Origin: Streptomyces harbinensis
GTDB lineage: Bacteria > Actinomycetota > Actinomycetes > Streptomycetales > Streptomycetaceae
Reading direction: 5' to 3'
DNA length: 64,000 nucleotides
NCBI RefSeq assembly: GCF_900116145.1
Contig: NZ_FPAB01000003.1
Coordinates: 203,822 to 267,821, forward strand
Made by a program: the position numbers and the translations under genes. The notes beneath the pieces are model-generated. The model did not search any database and was not told where the DNA came from. It was given only the letters and a program-made list of their open reading frames with translations. Numbering within the stretch: the first letter of the stretch is position 1; each line of letters begins with the position of its first letter. This document shows, piece after piece, positions 25,575 to 35,425 of this stretch.

Positions 25575-26342
25575 TCAGTCGGAGCCGTAGACGGAGATGC
25601 CACCGTTGCGGGTGCTGACCGAGATCAGCGCCTCGGCCGCCGCGTCCTGCGGGACATCCACGTCGACGGTCCCGTTGCCGGTGTCGGTGTCGACGCGGTA
25701 CGCGCCGTCGGCGGGGACGGTCAGCCGGACGCCGCCGTTGCGCGAGGTGACCTCGACCCGCTCGGGGACGGTGGCCAGGCCCAGGGTGACACCGCCGTTG
25801 TGGGTGTCGGCGCTGACCCGGGGGGTGTCGAGACCGGTGGCGGTGATCTTGCCGTTGTGCGAGGAGAGCCGCAGCTCGCCGGTGCCGCTGTCTTCGACGG
25901 TGATGTTCCCGTTGTGCGAGGACAGATCGAGCGGGGCGGTGAACCCGGCCGCCTCGATGTGCCCGTTGGTGCCGCGCACGGTGACGGCGAGGTCGGCCGG
26001 CACCACGATCTCGTGCGGGGCGTCGCAGGAGGTGATGAACCCCGAACACACCACCCGCAGGGTGAGGGTGTCGCCGGCCATCTCCCACCCGATGTCGGTA
26101 CTGCCGAACACCTTCCCGGCGGTGAACCACCGGGTCACCGAGATCTCCCCGTCCAGCCCAGGATCCGGCACCAGCGTGACGTCGGCGCCGCCGGACTCGA
26201 CGGTGAGGGTGTCGCCGGTGACCCCGAAGGTGGCCTGCTCGGCCGCCCCGTCATGCGTCTGCGTGGAACACCCGCTCAGCCCGGCGGCCAGGACGACGGC
26301 CGCGGCGGTGAGAACGGCGGAACGGACAAAGGTACGGCGCAC
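25575..26342 (-). CDS. DUF4097 family lipoprotein
   Basis: The protein has 255 residues with signal peptide and lipobox GLSGC (lipidated Cys at about residue 25). The body has repeated short strands around Asn-Gly turns (TNGHIEAAGF, SHNGNITVED, SHNGKITATG, THNGGVTLGL, RNGGVRLTVP, GNGTVDVDVP, RNGGISVYGS), the regular right-handed beta-helix pattern of DUF4097 adhesin-like proteins. It should be anchored to the outer face of the membrane. Function is unknown; some relatives sit with two-component or anti-sigma systems, but none is adjacent here. Confidence 0.88.
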   Translation of the reverse strand: MRRTFVRSAVLTAAAVVLAAGLSGCSTQTHDGAAEQATFGVTGDTLTVESGGADVTLVPDPGLDGEISVTRWFTAGKVFGSTDIGWEMAGDTLTLRVVCSGFITSCDAPHEIVVPADLAVTVRGTNGHIEAAGFTAPLDLSSHNGNITVEDSGTGELRLSSHNGKITATGLDTPRVSADTHNGGVTLGLATVPERVEVTSRNGGVRLTVPADGAYRVDTDTGNGTVDVDVPQDAAAEALISVSTRNGGISVYGSD

Positions 26343-26485
26343 GGCGGAGCCCCCGGTGGATGGTACGGATCGACAACACCCACCACGGTAGGAACGCGGC
26401 CCCCACCAGGTAATCCGGCTGGCTGGCGGGCGCGGGGTAGGGCTGGCCCCACCCGGCGGGGCATGTACGCTGTTGCAGGTCTCGC

Positions 26486-26557
26486 GGGTGCATAGCTCAG
26501 CGGTAGAGCGCCGCCCTTACAAGGCGGATGTCGGCGGTTCGAACCCGTCTGCACCCA
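26486..26557 (+). tRNA. tRNA-Val (anticodon TAC)
   Basis: A full cloverleaf can be drawn. Acceptor GGGTGCA pairs with TGCACCC, D arm GCTC/GAGC, anticodon stem CCGCC/GGCGG around loop CTTACAA with anticodon TAC (valine, GUA codons), and T arm GGCGG/CCGTC with loop TTCGAAC. The discriminator is A at 26557 and the CCA end is not encoded. A terminator-like hairpin follows 20 bases later. The gene stands alone, not in a tRNA cluster, and no integrated element is attached to its 3' end. Confidence 0.97.
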
Positions 26558-26576
26558 CTTCTCGTACACCGATCGT

Positions 26577-26605
26577 GCCCTGTCCCCCCGCCGTGGGGAC
26601 AGGGC
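26577..26605 (+). terminator. Hairpin after tRNA-Val
   Basis: GCCCTGTCCCC at 26577-26587 pairs perfectly with GGGGACAGGGC at 26595-26605 around a 7-base loop. The 11-base-pair GC-rich stem sits 20 bases past the tRNA 3' end and is the likely rho-independent terminator. It lacks a T-run, as is common in this group. It lies 45 bases ahead of the next coding start, whose own ribosome site follows it. Confidence 0.8.
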
Positions 26606-26649
26606 TTCGCCGTGAGTGGGGGCGCCATGGGTTAGGGGGACTCTTCAGC

Positions 26650-27183
26650 GTGCTGTGGGGGCTGGGCGCGGGCCTGCTGGGCTGGGTCCTGGCGGCAGAC
26701 TACCGGGGCTCGGCGGAGCGGTTCGTGCTGATCTCGGAGCGGACGGTGACCCTCGGCTCCCGGAACCACCAGCCGGTCATGGGAACACGCGGAGTGCGGC
26801 TGGTCGGCGGCGGGTTCGCGCTGGCCGGTCCGGTGGTGGCGGTGGTGGGCCTGGTCGAACTGGTCGGCTCCGACGGCGCCCAGACGTCGTTCACCGTGCA
26901 ACCGCCGCTGCCGTTCCTGCTGTTCGCGGCGGTGGCCTGCATCGTGGGCGAGTGGCTGCTGTGGCGGCCGGGCGGCCCGCTGCGGGACGAATGGGCCGCG
27001 GGCGGCCCCGTACGCCGGTCGGCACTCGTCGCCCTGACCTCGGCGGCTCCCCTGACGCTGGGCACGATGGCCCTCGGCTGGGACGTGGTACCGGTGGGCC
27101 TGCTCATCGCCGCGGTGGCGATGGCGGTGATCCTCCCGGAGCCGTACGAACCGATCGACGACGGCGGCCCGTCAGTCCCCTGA
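26650..27183 (+). CDS. Hypothetical membrane protein
   Basis: This is a 177-residue protein with about five hydrophobic segments (VLWGLGAGLLGWVLAADY, GGGFALAGPVVAVVGLVEL, PPLPFLLFAAVACIVGEWLL, SALVALTSAAPLTLGTMALG, VVPVGLLIAAVAMAVILPEP). GTG 26650 is chosen because AGGGGGA lies 8 bases upstream and the nearer ATG at 26628 runs into a stop. The frame extends upstream through the tRNA, but that part is an artefact. I recognise no family. It is convergent with the MFS gene. Confidence 0.75.
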   Translation: MLWGLGAGLLGWVLAADYRGSAERFVLISERTVTLGSRNHQPVMGTRGVRLVGGGFALAGPVVAVVGLVELVGSDGAQTSFTVQPPLPFLLFAAVACIVGEWLLWRPGGPLRDEWAAGGPVRRSALVALTSAAPLTLGTMALGWDVVPVGLLIAAVAMAVILPEPYEPIDDGGPSVP

Positions 27184-27208
27184 GGCGAAGAGCGTCGCCC
27201 CCACAGGG

Positions 27209-28447
27209 TCAAGGGCAGTGGGGGAGTCCACTGGTTCCCGTCGCAGCGGACCCGTGCCGGAGCCGGAGGTACAGAGCTGCGGCGGCGAGGTGGAGGGTGG
27301 CGATGGCCAGCAGGAGGGGCGGGGCGGGCAGGGCGGCGGCCGTCAGGCCGGTGAGGGCGGCGCCGGCCGAGGCCGCGGTGATCTTGAGGCCGGCGGCCAG
27401 GGTGAAGACATGGGTGCGCAGCCGGTCGGGGGCGTGGTCGGCGCGGATGCGGCAGGTGGCGCTGAGCAGCGGGCCGTCGCAGATCCCGGCCAGGGTGTAG
27501 AGGAGCAGGCAGAGCGGGACGGAGGGGGCGAGCGCGGCGGCGGCCAGGGCGGCGCCGGTGCCGGTCAGGGCGGCGGTGACCAGCCGGGGGGCCGGGATGG
27601 GGCGGCGCAGCCGGGCGGTGGCCAGCGCGCCGGTGAGGGCGCCGAGGGCGAAGAGCGTTACCGGGGCGCTGCCGCCTCCCGGGAGGGACCGGTCCTCGGC
27701 GAGCAGCACGGAGGTGGTGGTCAGGCCGCCCACGCCGAGGAAGGCGAGCGTGGTGGCCGCGGTGACGGCCCGCAGTTCCCGTACCCGCCACACCACGGCG
27801 AGTCCGGCGGCCAGTTCGGCCCGCAGGGCGGCCCCGCGCGTGGGCCCGGCCGGAGCGGACGCCTCGGCGGTGTGCTCCCGGGGCGCGGGCGGTACGGCGG
27901 TCGGGGGTGCCGGTACGGCGCGGCGTCCGGGCAGTGCCGTGGCGAGCAGGGCGGCCGTGCCGGCCGAGGCGGCCAGGGCCAGCGCCGCGCCGCCGGGTGA
28001 GGCGAGTGCGGCCAGGGCGCCGACGGTGGCCGGGGCGGCGACGGACGCCGCGTTGTAGACGGCCGCGTCCAGGCCGTAGGCGCGGCTGCGGTGTTCGCCC
28101 GGGGCGGTGAGCGTGGCGACGAGGCCGGAGAGCCCGCCGGCCACCACGGGGCCGCAACTGCCGCCCGCCACCGCGATGGCGACGGTGAGCGGCAGGGGCG
28201 CGCGGCCCACCGTCAGGGCCAGGGCGGCGATGGCCGCCGCGAAGACGGCCAGCGCCGCCCCGTACCAGCGGGCGGGCAGCGCGCCCACCAGCGGCGCGGC
28301 CAGGACGTGCGGCGCCATCCAGGCGGTGAGGACGAACGCGCCCTCGGCGGGGCTTCCGGTGCGGTGCAGCGCCAGCAGGGCCAGCGACACTCCCATGCCC
28401 TCCTCCGCCAGCCGGGCGAGGAAGGCCGTCGTCAGATAGTGCGGCAC
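27209..28447 (-). CDS. MFS transporter
   Basis: The 412-residue protein has about twelve hydrophobic segments split by a charged middle loop (about 185-205), the major facilitator layout. The N-terminal part (LARLAEEGMGVSLALLALHR) and paired small-residue helices (VAGGSCGPVVAGGLSGLVAT) resemble small-molecule exporters. GTG 28447 faces the CGNR-type regulator gene across 89 bases that contain a perfect inverted repeat (28498-28527). Divergent pairing with a regulator suggests inducible export of a toxic or self-made compound, which is inference. Confidence 0.85.
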   Translation of the reverse strand: MPHYLTTAFLARLAEEGMGVSLALLALHRTGSPAEGAFVLTAWMAPHVLAAPLVGALPARWYGAALAVFAAAIAALALTVGRAPLPLTVAIAVAGGSCGPVVAGGLSGLVATLTAPGEHRSRAYGLDAAVYNAASVAAPATVGALAALASPGGAALALAASAGTAALLATALPGRRAVPAPPTAVPPAPREHTAEASAPAGPTRGAALRAELAAGLAVVWRVRELRAVTAATTLAFLGVGGLTTTSVLLAEDRSLPGGGSAPVTLFALGALTGALATARLRRPIPAPRLVTAALTGTGAALAAAALAPSVPLCLLLYTLAGICDGPLLSATCRIRADHAPDRLRTHVFTLAAGLKITAASAGAALTGLTAAALPAPPLLLAIATLHLAAAALYLRLRHGSAATGTSGLPHCP

Positions 28448-28497
28448 TGCGGCCCTTCCGTGTCGTGGCGGTGGTGCGCGGCACCCGGGCCCCCCGC

Positions 28498-28527
28498 TGT
28501 AACGCCTTATCGGAGAAAGACGTTACA
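28498..28527. promoter_or_regulatory. Inverted repeat TGTAACG-N16-CGTTACA between MFS and CGNR genes
   Basis: TGTAACG at 28498-28504 and CGTTACA at 28521-28527 are perfect 7-base arms with a 16-base spacer. They lie in the 89-base divergent region, ending 9 bases before the ATG of the regulator gene. The arm centres are 23 bases apart, about two helical turns, so a dimer could bind one face. I propose an operator controlling both genes, most simply for the CGNR-type protein itself. Confidence 0.55.
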
Positions 28528-28536
28528 CTGCCGTCC

Positions 28537-29085
28537 ATGGCCATGGTCAAGCAGGGATTCCGGCCCGCCCGGCGGGCGATCGATCTCGCCAACGCCGTCC
28601 GCTCCACTCCCGGCATCTCCCGCGACGCGCTCGCCGCGCTGCTCGTGGAGCACGGCGAGCGGCCCGCCGACGTCGCGCCCGGGGCGTTCGGGGAGGCCGA
28701 CGCCGCTGAACTCCGGGAGGCCGTGCGGCGGGTCACCGACGAGGTGCTCACCGAGACCGGCACCGACGCCGCCGCCGAAGCCCTCAACCGGCTGCTCGCC
28801 GACTGCGGCGCCCGCCCCCGGCTCTCCCGGCACGACGGCCACGCCTGGCATCTGCACACCGACCGGGGCGACGACGCGGGCTGGGGGGACTGGTTCCTCG
28901 CCGGTACGGCCCTCGCCCTGGCCCAACTGCTCACCGAGCACGGCCGGATCGCCTGGGGCGGGTGCGCCGCGTCCCGCTGCGGCACGCTCTTCCTCGGCAC
29001 CGGGCCCGGCAGCCCCCGTCGTTACTGCTCCCCGGCCTGCGCCTCGCGCGAGCGGGTCGCCGCGCACCGGCGGCGCGTCCGGTGA
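28537..29085 (+). CDS. CGNR/ABATE-type zinc-finger regulator
   Basis: This 182-residue protein has an ABATE-like N-terminal helical region and a C-terminal zinc finger. The finger reads CAASRCGTLFLG, then RRYCSPACASRERVAAHRRR. The cysteine spacing fits the CGNR family, although the name-giving tetrad is CASR here. Family members are stress-related transcription regulators with a ligand-binding N-terminus. ATG 28537 (MAMVKQGFRP) is preferred, since a longer frame runs through the inverted repeat. Divergent orientation to the MFS exporter suggests it regulates that gene and itself. Confidence 0.88.
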   Translation: MAMVKQGFRPARRAIDLANAVRSTPGISRDALAALLVEHGERPADVAPGAFGEADAAELREAVRRVTDEVLTETGTDAAAEALNRLLADCGARPRLSRHDGHAWHLHTDRGDDAGWGDWFLAGTALALAQLLTEHGRIAWGGCAASRCGTLFLGTGPGSPRRYCSPACASRERVAAHRRRVR

Positions 29086-29183
29086 ACCTTCGCGTTTCCT
29101 TCGAATGGCCCGCAAACTCCTGGGCGCAAGCGCCGTTAGTCTGCTCGGAGTTGACCGACAAGCAAGGGGAGTGAGGAACCGGA

Positions 29184-30002
29184 GTGTCCCAGCTCAACGA
29201 CGAGAGCGGCGGTCCGATCGATCTCCGTACCGACCAACCGCACGCGGCTCGGATGTACGACTATCTGCTGGGCGGCAAGGATCACTACACCGTGGACGGC
29301 GAAGCCGCCGAGAAGGCGCTGACCGCCTTCCCGCTGCTGCGCACCGCCGCCCGCGAGAACCGGAAGTTCCTCGGCCGCGCCGTCCAGTACCTGGTGCGCG
29401 AGACGGGCATACGGCAGTTCATCGATCTCGGCTCCGGGCTGCCCACCGCCGAGAACGTGCACCAGGTCGCCCAGCGGCACGACCCGACCACCCACGTCGT
29501 CTACGTCGACAACGACCCGATCGTCCTCGTCTACGGCAGCGCCATGCTGGCGCAGGACCGGCGCACCGCCGTCATCCAGGGCGACGTCCGCGACCCGGGG
29601 GCCGTGCTCGACCACCCGCGCACCCGCGAACTGATCGACTTCACCGAGCCGGTGGGCGTCCTCGCGGTGGCCGTGCTGCACTTCGTCGGCGACGAGGAGA
29701 AGCCGGAGTCCATCGTCCGCACGCTGCGCGACGCCGTCCCGCCCGGCAGCCACTTCATCCTGTCGCACGCCACCGCCGACATCGCCCCCGAGGCCGCCAT
29801 GGGGGTCCAGCGCGCCTACCGCGCCCAGGGCGTGCCGCTGACCCTGCGCGACAAGGCCCGGTTCACCGAGTTCTTCGACGGTCTCGACCTCATCGAGCCC
29901 GGCGTGCAGGTCGTCTCCGAGTGGCGCTCGGACGTCCCCGAGGCGGAGCGCCCCGACCACGCGGACGTGTCCTGGTACGGGGGAGTGGGACGGCTGGCCT
30001 GA
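29184..30002 (+). CDS. SAM-dependent methyltransferase, DUF574 type
   Basis: The 272-residue protein is of the streptomycete-rich DUF574 family. The N-terminal signature is PHAARMYDYLLGGKDHYTVD, followed by the SAM-binding strand FIDLGSGLPTAENVHQVA, VVYVDNDPIVLVYG (acidic residue for the ribose) and VLHFVGDEEKPESIVRTLRD. GTG 29184 follows GGAACCGGA. Streptomycetes carry many copies, often beside helix-turn-helix/DUF397 pairs; none is adjacent here. The methyl acceptor is unknown. Confidence 0.92.
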   Translation: MSQLNDESGGPIDLRTDQPHAARMYDYLLGGKDHYTVDGEAAEKALTAFPLLRTAARENRKFLGRAVQYLVRETGIRQFIDLGSGLPTAENVHQVAQRHDPTTHVVYVDNDPIVLVYGSAMLAQDRRTAVIQGDVRDPGAVLDHPRTRELIDFTEPVGVLAVAVLHFVGDEEKPESIVRTLRDAVPPGSHFILSHATADIAPEAAMGVQRAYRAQGVPLTLRDKARFTEFFDGLDLIEPGVQVVSEWRSDVPEAERPDHADVSWYGGVGRLA

Positions 30003-30005
30003 GCC

Positions 30006-30641
30006 TCAGGCCGCCGCCGGGGCGGGCGCCGGGCGCAGCAGGCGGACGGCGACCGCCCCGGCCACCACCAGGGCGAGCAGGGACAGGCCGGTGCTGAACC
30101 AGCTCGCGCCCAGGATCTGGCCGCCGATGTAGCCCACGCCGACGCTGTAGCAGGTCCACACCACGGCGGCCAGCGCCGACCACGGCAGGAAGTCCTTGGG
30201 ACGGCGCCGGGTGGCTCCCGCGCCGATCGAGACGACCGCCCGTCCGGCCGGGGCGAACCGGGCCAGCACCACCAGCGGCCCGCCGCCCCTGGCCAGCGCG
30301 GAACCGAGCCGCTGCTGGGCGGTGGAGAGCCGGCGGGAGCGCGCGATGGCGGTGTCGAAGCGCCGCCCGCCGTGCATGGCCAGCCGGTAGGCGCACAGGT
30401 CGCCGAGGAACGAGGCGGTGGCGGCGCAGAGCATCAGCAACGCCAGCTGCGGCAGATGGGCGCCGGCGTTGGGCGCGGGCAGCCCGGCCACGTCGATGGC
30501 CGCGCCGCCGGCGATGGTGGCGGCCGTGACGACGACGGCGCCGCTGGGCAGCACCGGGACGAACACGTCGAGCAGGATGAACAGCACCACGACCAGGTAG
30601 ATCCACGGGGCGTAGAGCAGCACCCCCAAGGTCTCCGACAC
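30006..30641 (-). CDS. DedA family membrane protein
   Basis: The 211-residue protein has four to five membrane segments. DedA-type features are IYLVVVLFILLDVFVPVLPS with its re-entrant Pro-Ser end, ATASFLGDLCAYRLAMHGGR, and the Arg-containing VVLARFAPAGRAVVSIGAG, where the conserved ARF and Arg residues lie. DedA proteins are lipid transporters or flippases (undecaprenyl-phosphate or phospholipid) that support envelope homeostasis. GTG 30641. It is convergent with the DUF574 gene, whose stop lies 3 bases away. Confidence 0.9.
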   Translation of the reverse strand: MSETLGVLLYAPWIYLVVVLFILLDVFVPVLPSGAVVVTAATIAGGAAIDVAGLPAPNAGAHLPQLALLMLCAATASFLGDLCAYRLAMHGGRRFDTAIARSRRLSTAQQRLGSALARGGGPLVVLARFAPAGRAVVSIGAGATRRRPKDFLPWSALAAVVWTCYSVGVGYIGGQILGASWFSTGLSLLALVVAGAVAVRLLRPAPAPAAA

Positions 30642-30887
30642 GTGTTCCCCGCTCCCCGAGCAGCCGCTGGGGCCGCGTCAGCCGTCCGCCGATGTTCCCG
30701 ATAGTGACGCAATCCTGTGCACGGTCGTTCCCCATGGCGTGCGTACACGTACCGCCGTACAGCGTACGCCCGCGTCATCCGGCCGGTGCACGCGGGTGCG
30801 TACGGCGCGACCGGGGTCCGCGGTGGGGGCATCGTGTGGAAACGCCCCAGGTGAGGGGCTCTGTGCAGCGGCGTGAGGAGAGCGGAG

Positions 30888-31490
30888 ATGGGTGTGCGGA
30901 ACACCGGGAACGGTGCCGGGCGCGGGCGGTTTGGCCGGCGGGCGGCGGCGCGGGTCCTGGCCCCGGCGATGGCCGTGGTGCTGGCGGGAACGGGCGTCGC
31001 GCACGCGCTGGGCGGGGTGGAGAGCGCGCACTGGCTGCGCGCGTGGGGGTACGCGGTGCCACCCGGCCACCCGGCGCCCGGCGACGCGCTGACCTACGAC
31101 GAGGAACTGGTGCCCGCCGGCGCCAGGATCCAGGTCGTCCAGCGGGTGAGCGGCGGGGCGATGACGGTCGAACTGGAGGTGCGCGGCGTCCTGCCCGGCC
31201 ACGCCTTCGGCGCGCACGTCCACCAACTGCCCTGCGGGGACGACCCGGCCGACTCCGGGCCGCACTACCAGCACGACCCCGAGGCGGAGCCGGAACCGGC
31301 GAACCCGCACAACGAGGTGTGGCTGGACTTCACCGCCGACTCGGCCGGGCGCGGTACGGCGCTCTCCCGCCAGCCGTGGGTGTTCCGGCCCGGCGAGGCC
31401 AACTCCCTGGTGATCCACGAGCACGCCACCGGGCACGGCGGCGACGCGGGCGGCCGGGTGGCGTGCCTCACGGTCGGGTTCACCGACTGA
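30888..31490 (+). CDS. Secreted Cu/Zn superoxide dismutase-like protein
   Basis: The protein has about 200 residues. An Arg-rich N-terminus and hydrophobic signal (VLAPAMAVVLAGTGVAHA) direct export. SOD landmarks are FGAHVHQLPCG (two Cu ligands), GPHYQHD (bridging/Zn-side His), SLVIHEHATGHGG (last Cu ligand) and GGRVACLTVG with the substrate-guiding Arg and disulfide Cys. The usual zinc-site HxGDL is replaced by HNEVWLDF, so the Zn site is probably altered, as in mycobacterial SodC. ATG 30888 is chosen over 30873. The neighbouring Mn-responsive exporter points to a metal and oxidative-stress theme. Confidence 0.85.
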   Translation: MGVRNTGNGAGRGRFGRRAAARVLAPAMAVVLAGTGVAHALGGVESAHWLRAWGYAVPPGHPAPGDALTYDEELVPAGARIQVVQRVSGGAMTVELEVRGVLPGHAFGAHVHQLPCGDDPADSGPHYQHDPEAEPEPANPHNEVWLDFTADSAGRGTALSRQPWVFRPGEANSLVIHEHATGHGGDAGGRVACLTVGFTD

Positions 31491-31512
31491 CGGTGTCGCG
31501 TACAGTGGTGGT

Positions 31513-31650
31513 GTCTGAAGGGGAGTAGCTCTTCGCCGGACCGTCGACATACTGGCCCCTCGCGGGGCCCGGCGCCCGGAGCGGACGCGTGAGCGTCCGC
31601 CAGCGAGACCTTCGGCCAGCAGTGTCCAGGACGCTGCCGGGCCGAAGTGT
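31513..31650 (+). ncRNA. Manganese-sensing yybP-ykoY riboswitch
   Basis: The two conserved halves of the yybP-ykoY class are present: GAAGGGGAGTAGC at 31517-31529 and CAGCGAGACCTTCGGCC at 31601-31617. Between them lies a GC-rich arm able to fold as the side helices. CTGAAG (31515-31520) can close the P1 helix with CTTCGG (31610-31615). The same CTTCGGCC (31610-31617) can alternatively pair with GGCCGAAG (31640-31647), giving a competing downstream hairpin. Mn2+ binding should stabilise P1, remove that hairpin and turn on the TMEM165/GDT1 exporter gene that starts 67 bases later. Confidence 0.9.
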
Positions 31651-31716
31651 GCGCTCCTCCCGCGGATTCCTCGGCACGGCCGGTCCAGTCCGTCCCTTTC
31701 CATCACGAGGAATACC

Positions 31717-32298
31717 GTGTTCAGTCTCTCCACCGCCGCCGTGGTCTTCGGCGTCATCTTCCTGGCCGAACTGCCGGACAAGACCGCGCTCGCCGGTCTC
31801 CTGCTCGGCACCCGCTTCCGAGCCTCGTACGTCTTCGCCGGGGTCGCCGCCGCCTTCGCCCTGCACGTGGTGCTGGCGGTCGCGGCCGGCTCCGTCCTCA
31901 CCCTGCTGCCGCAGCGCCCGCTCCAGGCCGTGGTGGGCGCCCTGTTCCTGGGCGGCGCGATCTATCTGCTGCGCAGCAAGGCGGAGGAGGACGAGGAGAT
32001 CAAGGAGCCGGCGAGCGCGTCCTTCTGGAAGGTCGCCGGCTCCGGCTTCACACTCATCCTGGTCGCCGAGTTCGGCGATCTGACCCAGATCATGACCGCC
32101 AACCTGGCCGCCCGGTACGACGACTGGCTGTCGGTCGGTGTCGGCGCGTTCGCGGCGCTGTGCGCGGTGGCCGGAATCGGCATCCTGGGCGGCCGGGCGC
32201 TGCTGAAGCGGGTGCCGATGCGGCTGATCACGCGGATCGCGGCCTGCGTGATGCTGGTGCTGGCGGCGTGGAGTTTCTACGAGGCCATCGTCGGCTGA
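31717..32298 (+). CDS. TMEM165/GDT1 (UPF0016) family cation exporter, probably Mn2+
   Basis: The 193-residue membrane protein has six segments in two homologous halves. Each carries the family acidic motif: FLAELPDKTALAG (about residues 15-27) and LVAEFGDLTQIMT (about 115-127), equivalents of the E-x-G-D-(K/R)-(T/S) ion-binding signature. A short Glu/Lys-rich loop joins the halves. GTG 31717 follows GAGGAATACC. Family members move Mn2+ or Ca2+ out of the cytosol in exchange for protons. The Mn riboswitch directly upstream is strong contextual evidence that this one is a Mn2+ exporter. Confidence 0.93.
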   Translation: MFSLSTAAVVFGVIFLAELPDKTALAGLLLGTRFRASYVFAGVAAAFALHVVLAVAAGSVLTLLPQRPLQAVVGALFLGGAIYLLRSKAEEDEEIKEPASASFWKVAGSGFTLILVAEFGDLTQIMTANLAARYDDWLSVGVGAFAALCAVAGIGILGGRALLKRVPMRLITRIAACVMLVLAAWSFYEAIVG

Positions 32299-33029
32299 GT
32301 GCCCTTGCCGGCCGCGTCGTCGGCCCGGCCCCGGCTCTGGTCCCGGCCCGGCTCGCCGGACGCCTCCGGGTGCAGGGTCAGGGTCAGGCCGGCGCCGTCG
32401 GCCGCCGGGGCGACCGTCACGTGCTCCAGGGTGGGGACGGCGACGGTCGGCCCGAGGGCGGCGGCGCGGGGGCCGACCCCGACCACCCGCATCCCGGCGG
32501 CGAGCGCGGCGGTGATGCCGGCCGCCGAGTCCTCGAAGGCCACGCAGTCGGCGGGCTCCAGGCCCAGCGCGGCGGCGCCCTTGAGGAACCCCTCCGGGTC
32601 GGGCTTGCTGGCGCCGACCGACTCGGCGGTGATCCGGATGTCCGGCAGCCGCAGCCCGGCGGCCGTCATCCGGGCGGTGGCCAGCGCCAGATCGGCCGAG
32701 GTGACCAGGGCGTACGGCAGGGCGCCGGTCTCCAGCGCGGTCAGGAAGCGGTGCGCGCCCGGGATGGCCACGACGCCGTCCACGTCCCGGGTCTCCTCGG
32801 CCAGCATCCGGGCGTTGTCGGCGTGGTTCTGCTCCATCGGCCGCTCGGGCAGCAGCTCCGCCATGGTGGCGTAGCCCTGCCGGCCGTGGACGACCGCGAG
32901 CACCCGCTCGGCGGGCACGCCGTGCGCCTCGCCCCAGGCCCGCCACAGCCGTTCCACCACCGCGTCCGAGTCGACCAGGGTGCCGTCCATGTCGAGCAGC
33001 AGGCCACGGGTGGTCAGTACGGTGGGCAT
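32277..33029 (-). CDS. HAD-IA family phosphatase (beta-phosphoglucomutase/sugar-phosphatase-like)
   Basis: The 250-residue protein has motif I LLLDMDGTLVDSD, a helical cap (VVERLWRAWGEAHGV onward), motif II ALVTSADL, motif III in VGASKPDPEGFLKGAAALG and motif IV VAFEDSAAGITAALAAG. This is the classical subgroup that dephosphorylates small sugar phosphates such as phosphoglycolate or hexose phosphates. ATG 33029 (MPTVLTTRG) is the family-like start; a longer frame adds Cys- and Pro-rich residues that do not look conserved. Its 3' end overlaps the convergent exporter gene by 22 bases. The substrate is not predictable. Confidence 0.9.
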   Translation of the reverse strand: MPTVLTTRGLLLDMDGTLVDSDAVVERLWRAWGEAHGVPAERVLAVVHGRQGYATMAELLPERPMEQNHADNARMLAEETRDVDGVVAIPGAHRFLTALETGALPYALVTSADLALATARMTAAGLRLPDIRITAESVGASKPDPEGFLKGAAALGLEPADCVAFEDSAAGITAALAAGMRVVGVGPRAAALGPTVAVPTLEHVTVAPAADGAGLTLTLHPEASGEPGRDQSRGRADDAAGKGTQPTMAS

Positions 33030-33196
33030 GGCGGTGGCTCCAGGGGGCAGGGCGGGGCGCCGGAAAGCGGGCAGCGCGAAGTGGGCAGCACAAAACCAGT
33101 GGCCCCGCCCGCAAGGTCGGGGAGCGGGCGGAACCACTTTGTTCTCCTACGATACAAAACGGGGGGCGGTCCCCGCCAGCCCCGTCCGGACGCCCG

Positions 33197-35296
<2,100 letters not shown>

Positions 35297-35425
35297 CTAC
35301 GATGTTCGATTCGTTCTGCACCATCTTGTCCGGTAATGCGGGTGCTGGCTTGTTGAGCGAGAGCCGGGCATCACTCGTTCGGGTGGTGCATAATCGCTGC
35401 CAATCGACCGGGGAAGGGTGGCGCG

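Noticed and set aside
26486..26557. tRNA-Val as an attachment site of an integrated element
   Set aside because: No integrase, no direct repeat of the tRNA 3' end and no change in gene character downstream were seen in the window.
26473..26649. Coding extension of the 26650 membrane protein through the tRNA
   Set aside because: The residues are the translation of tRNA-Val and its hairpin, a known artefact of tRNA genes. GTG 26650 has a proper ribosome site.
33138..33158. TTTGT...ACAAA imperfect repeat upstream of the HAD phosphatase gene
   Set aside because: Only 5-base arms with little symmetry inside; it may be part of a promoter but is too weak to call an operator.
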